This document shows, piece by piece, positions 7,593 through 15,982 of a stretch of 64,000 nucleotides of DNA; the first letter of the stretch is position 1; each line of letters opens with the position of its first letter. A program made the translations under genes and the position numbers. This stretch comes from Sphingobacteriaceae bacterium. Lineage in GTDB: Bacteria; Bacteroidota; Bacteroidia; Sphingobacteriales; Sphingobacteriaceae. The stretch lies in assembly GCA_903642215.1 (NCBI GenBank), contig CAHJWG010000001.1:744001-808000 (forward strand). The letters are read 5' to 3'. The notes under the pieces were generated by a model. It worked only from the letters and a program-made list of their open reading frames with translations. It ran no database searches and was not told the DNA's origin.

Positions 7593-8797
7593 TAAGATTC
7601 GTTTTTAAAAGTCTCACCTAAACCAGCTTCACCTAAATCCTCTCCAAAGGAGAGGACTTGCCTGTCCGGCGTATCAATCGACGATGCTTCTTTTACACCT
7701 GTTTTTTCGTTGTGTTTCTCCGCCATATCTCCCTTCTCTTTTGGAGAAGGGCCGGGGATGAGGCTCTGTTCTCCGCTCTCCGCTCCTAAATCCTCGCTCA
7801 TCCCTTCACTTTCATCTCCGCCGTAAAGCGTATGTACTTCGTGCGCATCAAAACCAATCTCACTTAAATAACGGCTAAAAGAAGCGGTATAACCATGTGT
7901 TAAGTAAACCGATTCGCATCCTGTTGCATCAATCGCGCTGATTAAACCATCCCAGTCAGCATGATCTGAAAGCACAAAACCACGATCGGCAGCACGGCGT
8001 TTTTTGGCTCCGCGTACGTTCATCCAACCGGAACAAAAACCAAATTCAAAAGGGGCGAGCTTGCGCATCCAGTTGCTGCCAACAGCGGATGGCGGCAGTA
8101 AGATAATGCCTTTTTTTAATTCTTCTTTTGAAATTTCTGGGTTGATGCGTACTGTTTTTGGCAGCTCAATTCCGTTCCGGCGCAAAGCATCATTGGTATT
8201 TTCGATTACGCCATGGGTAAAAACAGTTCCTAAACTTAAATCCAGATTGCATAAAATTCGTTGCGCTTTGCCCAGCGAATAACCGGCAATAATGGTGGCT
8301 TTGCCTTCTTCAATATTCTTTTCCCACCAACGGTTTACTTCGTTAAAAATCTGCTGCTGCGGTTTCCATTGATAAACCGGCATCCCAAAAGTGCATTCCG
8401 AAATAAAATGATGACAGCGAACCGGTTCAAAAGGCGTAGAAATGCCATCATCTTCTACTTTATAATCACCGGAAACTACCCAAACTTCGCCCTGATATTC
8501 AACCCGAACCTGTGCCGAACCGATGATATGCCCAGCCGGAAAAAGCGAAATCTGCACACCGTTTTTATACACGGTTTCTCCGTAGGGAACGGTTTGAATA
8601 TTGATGTCTTCGCCTAAACGATACTTTAAAATTTCCCGCGAAAGTTCGTGCGCCAGATAGCGTTTGCTGCCGGGCCTTGCATGGTCCGCGTGGGCATGAG
8701 TTAACACGGCATCATCTACCGGCCGCCATGGGTCGATGTAAAAATTTCCTTCGGCACAAAAAATACCGTTATCTGTAAACTGGAGCAGCTTGGCCAT
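7592..8797 (-). CDS. Ligase-associated MBL-fold DNA exonuclease
   Basis: The metallo-beta-lactamase motif THAHADHARPGS (HxHxDH) lies near residues 34-45. It is followed by FPAGHIIGSAQVRVE, WVVSGDYK, FISECTFGMPVYQW, a beta-CASP-like part, and SDHADWDGL and LTHG motifs, as in SNM1/Artemis-type nucleases. The enzyme is expected to trim DNA ends before sealing by the ligase encoded next to it (start/stop overlap). The normal domain ends near residue 335. The remaining roughly 65 residues (containing LIPGPSPKEKG and KEASSIDTP) are translated REP-like palindromes plus one copy of the dispersed ATGCTTCTTTTA motif. This tail is probably dispensable. Confidence 0.92.
   Translation of the reverse strand: MAKLLQFTDNGIFCAEGNFYIDPWRPVDDAVLTHAHADHARPGSKRYLAHELSREILKYRLGEDINIQTVPYGETVYKNGVQISLFPAGHIIGSAQVRVEYQGEVWVVSGDYKVEDDGISTPFEPVRCHHFISECTFGMPVYQWKPQQQIFNEVNRWWEKNIEEGKATIIAGYSLGKAQRILCNLDLSLGTVFTHGVIENTNDALRRNGIELPKTVRINPEISKEELKKGIILLPPSAVGSNWMRKLAPFEFGFCSGWMNVRGAKKRRAADRGFVLSDHADWDGLISAIDATGCESVYLTHGYTASFSRYLSEIGFDAHEVHTLYGGDESEGMSEDLGAESGEQSLIPGPSPKEKGDMAEKHNEKTGVKEASSIDTPDRQVLSFGEDLGEAGLGETFKNES
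7639..7655. repeat. REP-like palindrome inside the exonuclease 3' end
   Basis: CCTCTCCAAAGGAGAGG is a palindrome with 7-bp arms around AAA. It is one of two such elements translated within the exonuclease C-terminal tail and resembles the short extragenic palindromes found in many Bacteroidota genomes. Confidence 0.65.
7731..7763. repeat. REP-like element encoding PGPSPKEKG
   Basis: Arms CCCTTCTC (7731-7738) and GGAGAAGGG (7743-7751) around TTTT, followed by CCGGGGATGAGG. On the coding (minus) strand it reads LIPGPSPKEKG, a peptide known to me as the translated form of a widespread Bacteroidota repeat. It is inserted in frame. Confidence 0.72.
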
Positions 8798-8836
8798 GAG
8801 GTGTGTAACGGGAGAAGTTAGGATTTGGTTTGAAAC

Positions 8837-8867
8837 AAAAAACCTCCGGCATTTAGCCGGAGGTTTT
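8837..8867 (-). terminator. Intrinsic terminator of the Prc-type protease gene
   Basis: A 12-bp stem (8839-8850 with 8856-8867, loop of 5 nt) is followed by TTTTTT on the minus strand. It lies between the protease stop (8886) and the exonuclease start (8797), separating the two transcripts. Confidence 0.85.
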
Positions 8868-8885
8868 GGGTTGATAAAAACAGTA

Positions 8886-11006
8886 TTACTTTTTTATGCC
8901 AATATAATCTGTCAGGATTTGTCCGGCTTCTATTTTCAGGAAGTCAGCATCCTTATCTTTCGTCCGGGTTTCGCCTTTAACCAAAGGCTTTAAACCAAGC
9001 ACTGCCCTTCTGGCATTGTCATGCGCTAATAATTTTGCATCATCTTCATCATGCTGCTTTTTAAGCTCGGTTTCGTTTAAGCTCACTATTTTTTCGGCAT
9101 CGCGTTTTTTATAATCTGCAATATCTTCTAATAGGTTTTTATAACTTACGTTGGTTTGCATACGTGCATCATGCAGCGATTTTAACTGCGGGATGGCAGC
9201 CGTAAAACTTCCTACAGGCGCATAATTGCTTTTAGCAATCATATCAAACGGCAAGGCAGAAGGTTCAGTATCTTCTCCGTATTTATCTAATGGAATGGCG
9301 GATGGAAACTGAATATCCGGTATTACACCTTTGTGCTGCGTAGAACTGCCACTGATTCGGTAAAATTTAGCGATGGTTAAATTGATCTGGCCGAAACTTA
9401 CCTGCTGATCGCTACCGGGAGTAACCTTAACAGACTGACCGGTTTTTTCTTTAATGCCAGCCAACAATTTAGAGAACGAACTGCCGATTACTTTATCTAA
9501 ATCAATGGCAGATTGTACGGTGCCTTTGCCATAAGTTTGTGTGCCGATGATTAATCCGCGGCCATAATCTTGTATCGCCCCGGCAAAAATTTCGGAAGCG
9601 GAAGCACTAAAACGATCAACCATTACAGCTAACGGCCCGTTCCATGCAATTTCCGGATCGTCATCATCATCTTGCTCTATCCGGTTTTTTACATCCCGAA
9701 CCTGCACAACCGGGCCGGTTTTAATAAACAAACCCGTTAATTGTATCGCTTCCGGTAAAGAACCACCACCGTTCTGGCGTAAATCCATCACAATACCATC
9801 TACTTTTTGTGCTTTCAAACTGTCGATAATCAGTTTAACATCACGGCTGATGCTTCGATAATTTTTATCACCGGCCTGCAAAGCTTTATAATCAAGGTAA
9901 AATCCCGGGACGTCGATAATACCGATTTTAACCGGTTTGCCATTTAAATTGTAACTTCTGATTTCTTTGCTGGCCAGCTGATCCTGCAAAACAATCTTTT
10001 CGCGCACCAGTTCCACAATTTTAGGATTAGTGGTTGTTTTTCCTTTGGGGAGGATTTTTAGGCGGACAGTAGTTCCTTTGGTGCCACGGATTAAGGAGAT
10101 GGCATTATCTAAACGCCAGCCGATAATATCCTGAAAATCACCGGTTTTACCTTGTGCAACACCAATAATCCGGTCATCAATGGTTAACAATTTGCTTCTT
10201 TCCGCAGGGCCGCCTTTTACAATCGATTTGATGGTTACGAACTCGTTTTCTGATTGGAGCGAAGCACCGATTCCTTCCAGCGATTTAGACATTTCAATAT
10301 TAAACTGCGCCGCGTTGGATTGATTAAAGTAGTTGGTATGCGGATCAATTGCTTCGGTAAACGCATCCATAAAAGTCTGAAAAACGTCCTGGTTGTTTTG
10401 TTTTGTTAACTGCGTAATAATGTTTTCGTAACGTTTTTTAAGCGTTTCTTTATTTTTGTTAACGTCAGGCGTGGCCAAATTCAGGTTCAGCAAGTCATAT
10501 TTTACACGTTTATCCCAAAACTTATTCAAATCGGAAACAGAAGAAATCCAGGGTTGATCCTCACGGTTAAACATAAAAGTTTCCTTTTGCGTAAAATCAT
10601 AATCTTTGTTCAGCTGTTCTAAAGAATATTTTATTCTTTCTGTAAAACGTTTTTGGTAAACGTTATAAATATAAAACACGTGGTTTAATTCTCCGGCTTG
10701 TAAATCATCATCCAGCTGCGTTTTGTACTGATCAAAATCCTTTAAATCCGAAGCCAGCAAATAATTATGATTCTCATCTAATGCTTTAATATATTTATTA
10801 AAAATCACGGTGGAAATCGAATCATTCAGCTTAATTTTTTTGTAATTGTAATTGGTAATCATGCCGGTTACTTCCTTGCAAACAATTGCTTGCTGCTCAT
10901 CCGGCTCCAGGTTTCTGGAACCTGCAACTTTTATCGGTTCTCCGGGCGTAGCGTGGCAAGCTACGGATGCACCCAGAATTGCCATTAAATATAACTTCTT
11001 AAACAT
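8886..11006 (-). CDS. prc: Carboxy-terminal processing (tail-specific) protease, S41 family
   Basis: About 706 residues from the ATG at 11006, which gives a clean signal peptide (FKKLYLMAILGASVACHA). Longer in-frame starts exist at 11021 and 11045. Order: N-terminal helical region (about 30-200), a PDZ domain (near GIGASLQSEN through GDFQDIIGWRL), the S41 catalytic domain with the Ser motif DRFSASASEIF and the Lys motif GTQTYGKGTVQ, and a long C-terminal helical region. The architecture and length match E. coli Prc rather than shorter CtpA enzymes. It would degrade or process envelope proteins from their C-termini. It is monocistronic, with a terminator at 8837-8867. Confidence 0.92.
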   Translation of the reverse strand: MFKKLYLMAILGASVACHATPGEPIKVAGSRNLEPDEQQAIVCKEVTGMITNYNYKKIKLNDSISTVIFNKYIKALDENHNYLLASDLKDFDQYKTQLDDDLQAGELNHVFYIYNVYQKRFTERIKYSLEQLNKDYDFTQKETFMFNREDQPWISSVSDLNKFWDKRVKYDLLNLNLATPDVNKNKETLKKRYENIITQLTKQNNQDVFQTFMDAFTEAIDPHTNYFNQSNAAQFNIEMSKSLEGIGASLQSENEFVTIKSIVKGGPAERSKLLTIDDRIIGVAQGKTGDFQDIIGWRLDNAISLIRGTKGTTVRLKILPKGKTTTNPKIVELVREKIVLQDQLASKEIRSYNLNGKPVKIGIIDVPGFYLDYKALQAGDKNYRSISRDVKLIIDSLKAQKVDGIVMDLRQNGGGSLPEAIQLTGLFIKTGPVVQVRDVKNRIEQDDDDDPEIAWNGPLAVMVDRFSASASEIFAGAIQDYGRGLIIGTQTYGKGTVQSAIDLDKVIGSSFSKLLAGIKEKTGQSVKVTPGSDQQVSFGQINLTIAKFYRISGSSTQHKGVIPDIQFPSAIPLDKYGEDTEPSALPFDMIAKSNYAPVGSFTAAIPQLKSLHDARMQTNVSYKNLLEDIADYKKRDAEKIVSLNETELKKQHDEDDAKLLAHDNARRAVLGLKPLVKGETRTKDKDADFLKIEAGQILTDYIGIKK

Positions 11007-11082
11007 ATTTTTTATCAACATTAAATTTATCTCAATACCGAACATTCGTCTTTTTAGTAAATACAGTTTGCTAATTTAAAAC

Positions 11083-11110
11083 AAAAAAAAGGACAGTCGA
11101 AACGACTGCC
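11083..11110 (-). terminator. Orphan minus-strand terminator or leader attenuator upstream of prc
   Basis: Stem 11091-11099 with 11103-11110 (one G-T wobble, loop AAA), followed on the minus strand by eight T. No minus-strand gene lies directly upstream. It is either what remains of a lost gene, consistent with the adjacent broken sigma factor, or an attenuator in the prc leader. Confidence 0.55.
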
Positions 11111-11267
11111 TATCCTATGATAACAATATTACAATCAATTGTTTTTATAGGATTTGCCGGAAAAGGCGGCTCCGCGGCGATGCTGTTTTTACCGGTAAAA
11201 AATTCTCTTTAAAATAGTGTAACGTTTAAAAAACTGCCGTGTCTTTTAGTTCGAAAGCTGATTAAAA

Positions 11268-11618
11268 TTGGAAGCCGTTTTTACAGATAAACATTTTAAC
11301 CTCGTTGCCAGCTGCAAACAAGGTAATAAAGCGGCTCATTTTGAGCTGTACAAGCTGTATTCTAAAGCTATGTATAACGTGGCTTTCCGCATTGTTAATG
11401 ATACGGATGAAGCGAACGATGTGTTACAGGAAGCTTTCCTGGATGCTTTCGGGCGGATAAAAGATTTTAGGCAGGAAACCACTTTCGGTGATCAGCCGGA
11501 CAGCGAAAACAGCAGGAAATTTAATTTTACTAAAATTTATAAAGGCTATGTTGGCAAATCCGGTTCGGATAATAAGGTAACGATCAAATCCAATTTTCAA
11601 AGAGTCAGCTTTAATTAA
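11268..11618 (+). pseudogene. ECF sigma factor remnant (region 2 only)
   Basis: Residues 1-73 from a TTG start match ECF sigma-70 region 2 (LVASCKQGNKAAHFELYKLY, then MYNVAFRIVNDTDEANDVLQ and EAFLDAFGRIKDFRQ). After FRQETTFG the homology stops. The expected linker and the region 4 helix-turn-helix are missing, replaced by about 43 unrelated residues (DQPDSENSRKFNFTKIY...). Without region 4 it cannot recognise a -35 element. A copy of the TAAAAGAAGCAT motif (11626-11637) lies 8 nt past the stop. The orphan terminator nearby supports local gene loss. Confidence 0.75.
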
Positions 11619-11676
11619 TTGCCGGTAAAAGAAGCATCTAAAAATCCGTGCCAAAAACATTCGCGGGGATTTTTGT

Positions 11677-11684
11677 TAGTTTTG
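11677..11684 (+). promoter_or_regulatory. -7 box TAGTTTTG for the TerC-like gene
   Basis: TAGTTTTG fits TAnnTTTG and lies 15 nt before the ATG at 11700, giving a very short leader. No convincing -33 element is seen. Confidence 0.45.
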
Positions 11685-11699
11685 CTCCGAAAATAAATT

Positions 11700-12461
11700 A
11701 TGGAGCTGCTATCAAACCCCGAAGCCTGGATTTCACTCATTACTTTAACCGTTTTGGAAATTGTTTTGGGGATTGATAATATCATTTTCATCTCCATTTT
11801 ATCCGGAAAACTTCCTGCAAATCAGCAAGATAGAGGCCGGAAATTAGGCTTGTTCCTGGCGATGTTTACCCGGATTTTACTGCTGCTTTCGCTTACCTGG
11901 ATAATGGGTTTAACCAAACCGATTTTTAATCTGGCAGGTTCATTTGGTATTACAGATTCGGATTGGGTTAAAAAAATGGCCATTTCCGGTCATGATATTA
12001 TTCTGATTGTTGGCGGCTTATTCCTCATCTATAAAAGTACGAGCGAAATACACGAGAAAATTGAAGGTGGCGGCGAGGAAGATACAAACGTAAAGCCGCA
12101 TTCTTTTTGGGCAACCATTGTGCAAATTGTGTTGCTGGATATTGTTTTTTCGCTTGATTCTGTCATCACCGCCGTCGGGATTGCCAACCATTTGGAAGTG
12201 ATGATTGCCGCTGTAGTTGTTGCTGTTGGCATTATGATGTGGGCCTCTAACCCGGTTGCCAATTTTGTAAACTCGCACCCAACGGTAAAAATGCTGGCTT
12301 TGTCGTTTCTACTTTTGATCGGTTTTTCGTTGTTAGCCGAAGGTTTTGATCAGCACATCCCGAAAGGCTATTTATATTTTGCGATGGGTTTTTCTATTTT
12401 GGTAGAAATGCTGAATTTAAAGCTGCGGGCAAAATCAAAGAAGCTTAAAAAAGCATTGTAG
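11700..12461 (+). CDS. TerC family integral membrane protein
   Basis: The 253-residue polytopic membrane protein has about seven hydrophobic segments and the TerC signatures LTVLEIVLGIDNIIFISIL near the N-terminus and LLDIVFSLDSVITAVGIA in the middle. The acidic residues within the membrane (the E and D of LEIVLGIDN, and the D of LDIVFSLD) are typical of the family. TerC proteins are linked to tellurite resistance and, more recently, to metal (Mn) handling at the membrane. Which of these applies here is not shown by the sequence. Single gene; the downstream 230 nt is repeat DNA. Confidence 0.92.
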   Translation: MELLSNPEAWISLITLTVLEIVLGIDNIIFISILSGKLPANQQDRGRKLGLFLAMFTRILLLLSLTWIMGLTKPIFNLAGSFGITDSDWVKKMAISGHDIILIVGGLFLIYKSTSEIHEKIEGGGEEDTNVKPHSFWATIVQIVLLDIVFSLDSVITAVGIANHLEVMIAAVVVAVGIMMWASNPVANFVNSHPTVKMLALSFLLLIGFSLLAEGFDQHIPKGYLYFAMGFSILVEMLNLKLRAKSKKLKKAL

Positions 12462-12480
12462 AAGAAGTATTGGCTGCGCT

Positions 12481-12678
12481 TTGTCATTTCGAACGCAGGG
12501 AGAAATCTTCTTCAAAGCGATACTTCTTTCACTGGTATAAAATTGACTGCTTCAATAAAAATTTCTCCTATTATCGAAATAACAAAGCAGGGAAAAATTC
12601 TCTTCAAGGCAACGCTTCTTTTAACGGTATAAAATCTGTTTATTCTAAGGAAGATTCCTCTTATCGTCGAAATGACAA
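12481..12678. repeat. Compound REP-like element, two diverged tandem units
   Basis: Perfect 12-bp ends TTGTCATTTCGA (12481-12492) and TCGAAATGACAA (12667-12678) enclose two diverged tandem units of about 95 bp. Each starts near GCAGGGARAAATYCT, contains a TTCTTT-type motif followed by GGTATAAAAT, and ends with TCGAAATRACAAA. It fills the gap between the convergent terC-like and methyltransferase genes. Confidence 0.75.
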
Positions 12679-12693
12679 AACATTGAATAAACC

Positions 12694-13878
12694 TTAACCA
12701 ATCCGGCAAATTAACCCTTTTAAATATTCTCCCTCAGGAAAAGATGACCGAATCGGATGATCTTCAGGCTGGCCCAGCTGGTTGATAAACTGCACTTCTT
12801 TACCGGCATCCAGTGCAGCCCAGGCCAAAATCTGTTTAAAAGTTGGCATATCCATCGCGCCGGAACAAGAAAACGTAACCAGCAAACCGCCTTTATTCAG
12901 CAGTAACATGGCTTGGCGGTTTAAATCTTTGTAAGCACGCGAAGCACGATCCAAAGCCGAACGGGAAGGCGCATATTTTGGCGGATCGAGGATAATCAAA
13001 TCAAACTTTTCATCCTGTTCCCGAAACTTGCGCAACTGTTTATTTACATCGGATTGTATGGCGATACTTCTTTTAGCATCAAAATTATTAAGGCTAATAT
13101 TTTTGTTTAAAGTCTCAATCGCCAGTGCCGAACTATCTACGCTGGTAACCAATTCTGCACCTTGCTGCAGGCAATTTAAACTAAAACCGCCGGTATAAGC
13201 AAAACAATCCAGCACTTTTTTACCGGAAGCATGTGCCGCAACTAATTTTCGGTTTTCACGCTGATCACAATAAAAACCCGATTTTTGTCCTTCGGCGATG
13301 CTCACCTCATACTTAATTCCATTTTCTACAACTTCCACAAAATCCGGCGGCATTTCACCATAAAGCAAGCCAAAAGAAGCTTCCAAACCTTCGTGCGAAC
13401 GGGAAGTTGCATCGCTGCGGTCGAAAATACTTTTAGGCTGAAGCAGTTTTTGCAATTCATCAATCCAGATTTCCTTTACTTTTTCCATGCCGAGATTGAG
13501 GATTTGTACCGAAAGATGATCGGCATATTTATCCACGATTAATCCGGGTAAAAAATCAGCTTCGCTAAAAATGAGCCGACAAGTATCTGTTTGATCATTC
13601 AAAATTGTTTTTCGGTGATTTACAGCCGTAGCAACACGTTCGCGCAGCCATTTTTCATTGATAAAAACAGCATCGTCCCATTCCAGCAAACGCACCGCCA
13701 CGCGCGATAGATTATTGTAAAAACCATAAGCCAGGAAATCATCTTTGCTATTTACCAATCTTACAATTGCACCATTTTCTACCTGGCGTTTTACAGGTTC
13801 TATCGCACCTGAAAAAACCCAGGGATGACGCTGCAATACGGCTTTTTCTTTACCTTTTTTTAGAAATACTTCGTTCAT
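12694..13878 (-). CDS. RlmI-like 23S rRNA (cytosine-C5) methyltransferase
   Basis: The 394-residue product has an N-terminal PUA domain (KKGKEKAVLQRHPWVFSGAI) and a central RlmI-type region. The SAM-dependent Rossmann methyltransferase shows motif I DCFAYTGGFSLN (about residue 220), an acidic SAM ribose contact SVDSS, DLIILDPPKYAPSR, and the catalytic Cys region VTFSCSGAMD. Length and order match RlmI (YccW), which makes m5C1962 in 23S rRNA. Lone gene; the last codons border the REP element. A TACCTTTG box sits just before its start codon, suggesting a near-leaderless mRNA. Confidence 0.9.
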   Translation of the reverse strand: MNEVFLKKGKEKAVLQRHPWVFSGAIEPVKRQVENGAIVRLVNSKDDFLAYGFYNNLSRVAVRLLEWDDAVFINEKWLRERVATAVNHRKTILNDQTDTCRLIFSEADFLPGLIVDKYADHLSVQILNLGMEKVKEIWIDELQKLLQPKSIFDRSDATSRSHEGLEASFGLLYGEMPPDFVEVVENGIKYEVSIAEGQKSGFYCDQRENRKLVAAHASGKKVLDCFAYTGGFSLNCLQQGAELVTSVDSSALAIETLNKNISLNNFDAKRSIAIQSDVNKQLRKFREQDEKFDLIILDPPKYAPSRSALDRASRAYKDLNRQAMLLLNKGGLLVTFSCSGAMDMPTFKQILAWAALDAGKEVQFINQLGQPEDHPIRSSFPEGEYLKGLICRIG

Positions 13879-13885
13879 GCTGAAG

Positions 13886-13893
13886 CAAAGGTA
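13886..13893 (-). promoter_or_regulatory. -7 box for the RlmI-like gene
   Basis: CAAAGGTA on the plus strand reads TACCTTTG on the minus strand, fitting TAnnTTTG. It is only 7 nt from the start codon, implying a very short or absent leader. No -33 element was identified. Confidence 0.45.
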
Positions 13894-13945
13894 GAATTTG
13901 AGGCGGAAAGGTGTTAAGGAATTATTTACGCCTATTTTTACAATC

Positions 13946-13970
13946 CGTACAATATTTTCATATTTGTACG
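13946..13970 (+). promoter_or_regulatory. Candidate operator of the VapBC-like pair
   Basis: A perfect inverted repeat CGTACAA-N11-TTGTACG lies 16 nt before the antitoxin ATG. Type II antitoxins with ribbon-helix-helix folds commonly bind such palindromes to repress their own operon. Confidence 0.65.
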
Positions 13971-13986
13971 TAACATTTAGAAAGTT

Positions 13987-14232
13987 ATGGATACAAAACT
14001 CACTTTAAAATTAGATACCGATATTATTGAAAAGGCAAAATTGTATGCTAAAAAAAAAAATATAAGTTTGTCCAAATTGATTGAAAATTACTTGGATTTT
14101 TTGACAGATAATAAAGAAAAAATTGCTGTTACACCTTTTGTAAAAAGCCTTTCAGGTACAATCACGCTGCCTTCGGATTACGATTATAAGGAAAGTTATA
14201 AAGATCATCTTTCCAAAAAATATACAAAGTAA
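13987..14232 (+). CDS. DUF6364-type (ribbon-helix-helix-like) antitoxin
   Basis: An 81-residue protein beginning DTKLTLKLDTDIIEKAKLYA followed by KKKNISLSKLIENYLDFL, a strand-helix-helix pattern typical of small RHH antitoxins (DUF6364 in Bacteroidota). The C-terminal half, with TPFVKSLSGTI and then a charged tail, would wrap the toxin. It ends 6 nt before the PIN toxin start, forming a two-gene operon behind a palindromic operator. The expected job is neutralising the toxin and autoregulation. Confidence 0.85.
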   Translation: MDTKLTLKLDTDIIEKAKLYAKKKNISLSKLIENYLDFLTDNKEKIAVTPFVKSLSGTITLPSDYDYKESYKDHLSKKYTK

Positions 14233-14238
14233 AGCTTA

Positions 14239-14652
14239 ATGGAAAGAGTTTTTGTGGACACCGATATTTGCCTGGATTTACTTTCAGGCAGAAAACCATT
14301 TAACAGTTTTGCTGAGCAATTATTTTCTTTGGCTGATAAAAAAGAAATAGAAATATGTGTAGCTGCGCTGTCTTTTTCTACAATTGATTATATTTTAAAT
14401 GCGCATTACAAAATAAAAAATCCACGGCAATTGATTGCTAAATTTAAAACTTTGGTTACAACTTTGCCGCTTGAAAGCAAAACGATTGATTTGGCAATTG
14501 CTTCCGATTTTGATGATTTTGAAGATGCTATTCAATATAATACAGCTATCGAAAATGAAATTACTGTTTTAATTACCAGAAATATTAAAGATTATAAAAC
14601 GGCTCAAATTAAAGTAGTAACTTCTGAAAGTTATCTGGCCAGAAATTTATGA
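14239..14652 (+). CDS. PIN domain toxin (VapC-like ribonuclease)
   Basis: A 137-residue PIN protein. The N-terminal FVDTDICLDLL supplies the first acidic residues. A conserved acidic centre is likely in the FDDFEDAIQYNTAIE segment, followed by LITRNIKDYKTA, the usual end of the domain. PIN toxins cleave RNA with divalent metal bound by three or four acidic residues. Paired with the antitoxin 6 nt upstream, it is a type II toxin-antitoxin system. The target RNA cannot be told from the sequence. Confidence 0.9.
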   Translation: MERVFVDTDICLDLLSGRKPFNSFAEQLFSLADKKEIEICVAALSFSTIDYILNAHYKIKNPRQLIAKFKTLVTTLPLESKTIDLAIASDFDDFEDAIQYNTAIENEITVLITRNIKDYKTAQIKVVTSESYLARNL

Positions 14653-14713
14653 AAAACAGGTTTTACTTATTCCTTTAACTTCGCTAAATACTGTTTTTAC
14701 CCCAAAAATCAAC

Positions 14714-15196
14714 ATGAGATATTATAGTTTTACGGATGAGCCGGTGGTTTCGCCGGATGATTTTTTTATGAAATTAGCTTTACAGGAAGCGGAAGCGGCA
14801 CTGCGCGAAGATGAAATCCCGATTGGTGCGGTGGTAGTTTGCAACGGACAAATTATCGGGCGCGGCCATAATTTAACGGAAAGGTTAAACGATGTTTCTG
14901 CCCATGCCGAAATGCAGGCTTTAACGGCGGCAGCCAACGCAATGGGCGGAAAGTATCTGCAAAACTGCACGCTTTATGTTACCATGGAACCTTGCGTGAT
15001 GTGTGCCGGCGCAAGTTATTGGTTCCAAATTGGTAAAATTGTATTTGGTGCCCACGATCCGCAGCGTGGTTTCGGGCGGATTAATCAACGCATTACGCAT
15101 CCTAAAACACTGATTTCAGGCGGTATTTTAGAGAATGAATGTGCGGAATTGGTAAGGTCGTTTTTTAGAAAAAAACGCATTAAAAAATTAAGCTGA
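14714..15196 (+). CDS. tadA: tRNA-specific adenosine deaminase
   Basis: A 160-residue zinc deaminase. HAE at residues 64-66 supplies the Zn ligand and the catalytic Glu; C94 and C97 of EPCVMCAGA complete the Zn site. These match TadA, which converts A34 to inosine in the tRNA-Arg(ACG) wobble position. The C-terminal helix ends with a basic tail (FFRKKRIKKL) as expected for tRNA binding. A copy of ATACTGTTTTTA lies just upstream (14688-14699). Confidence 0.93.
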   Translation: MRYYSFTDEPVVSPDDFFMKLALQEAEAALREDEIPIGAVVVCNGQIIGRGHNLTERLNDVSAHAEMQALTAAANAMGGKYLQNCTLYVTMEPCVMCAGASYWFQIGKIVFGAHDPQRGFGRINQRITHPKTLISGGILENECAELVRSFFRKKRIKKLS

Positions 15197-15296
15197 TCAG
15201 AACAAAAACCTGCTTCGTGTTTTATTTATGTTTTAATGCTGACAATATCTGCATAAAACTCATTTCCGCTTAAATATCACAAGGCAAAATTTTATG

Positions 15297-15304
15297 TAGG
15301 TTTG
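15297..15304 (+). promoter_or_regulatory. -7 box TAGGTTTG for superoxide dismutase
   Basis: TAGGTTTG fits TAnnTTTG and lies 36 nt before the ATG at 15340, a sensible leader length. The -33 element is weak. Confidence 0.55.
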
Positions 15305-15339
15305 CAGCATTCAGTTCATCAACTTTAAAATTAAATAGT

Positions 15340-15951
15340 ATGGCATTTGTATTACCGGCGTTACCTTACGCCACCGACGCATTAGAACCGCATATCGATA
15401 AAATGACGATGGAAATCCATCATGGTAAACATCACCAGGCTTATGTTACAAACTTAAACAAAGCACTGGAAGGTAAACCCGAAGCGAACAGTTCGATTGA
15501 AGATATCATCAAAAATATTTCTAAATTTCCTCCTGCTGTACGTAATAATGGTGGCGGTCATTTCAATCATACCATGTTTTGGACATTATTATCGCCAAGC
15601 GGTGGCGGCGAACCAACAGGCGAACTGGCAACAGCCATAAATTCTGCATTTGGTTCTTTCTCCGAATTTAAAACTAAATTTGCCGAAGCCGGTACCACCC
15701 GTTTTGGTTCTGGCTGGGCTTGGTTATCTGTTGGTACCGATAAAAAATTACAGGTTAGCTCTACGCCAAATCAGGATAGTCCGTTAATGGATATTGCTGA
15801 AGTAAAAGGTACGCCGGTTTTAGGAATGGATGTTTGGGAACATGCTTATTATTTGAAATATCAGAACAGAAGGCCGGATTATATAGCCGCTTTCTGGAAC
15901 GTGGTAAATTGGAACCATGTAACAGATTTATACAAAAAAGCGATTGCTTAA
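15340..15951 (+). CDS. sodA: Superoxide dismutase, Mn-type signature (Fe/Mn family)
   Basis: A 203-residue cytoplasmic-type SOD without signal peptide. Metal ligands are H27 ([13 protein letters not shown]), H77 ([11 protein letters not shown]), D164 and H168 ([16 protein letters not shown]). The Gly-rich GGGHFNH and the Gln of NQDSP (Q145) are the arrangement seen in Mn-specific enzymes, though some Bacteroidota SODs are cambialistic. It dismutates superoxide to oxygen and peroxide. It stands alone, with a -7 box upstream and a strong terminator downstream. Confidence 0.95.
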   Translation: MAFVLPALPYATDALEPHIDKMTMEIHHGKHHQAYVTNLNKALEGKPEANSSIEDIIKNISKFPPAVRNNGGGHFNHTMFWTLLSPSGGGEPTGELATAINSAFGSFSEFKTKFAEAGTTRFGSGWAWLSVGTDKKLQVSSTPNQDSPLMDIAEVKGTPVLGMDVWEHAYYLKYQNRRPDYIAAFWNVVNWNHVTDLYKKAIA

Positions 15952-15982
15952 TATCTTTTTTTAGATACTTCTTTTATCATAC

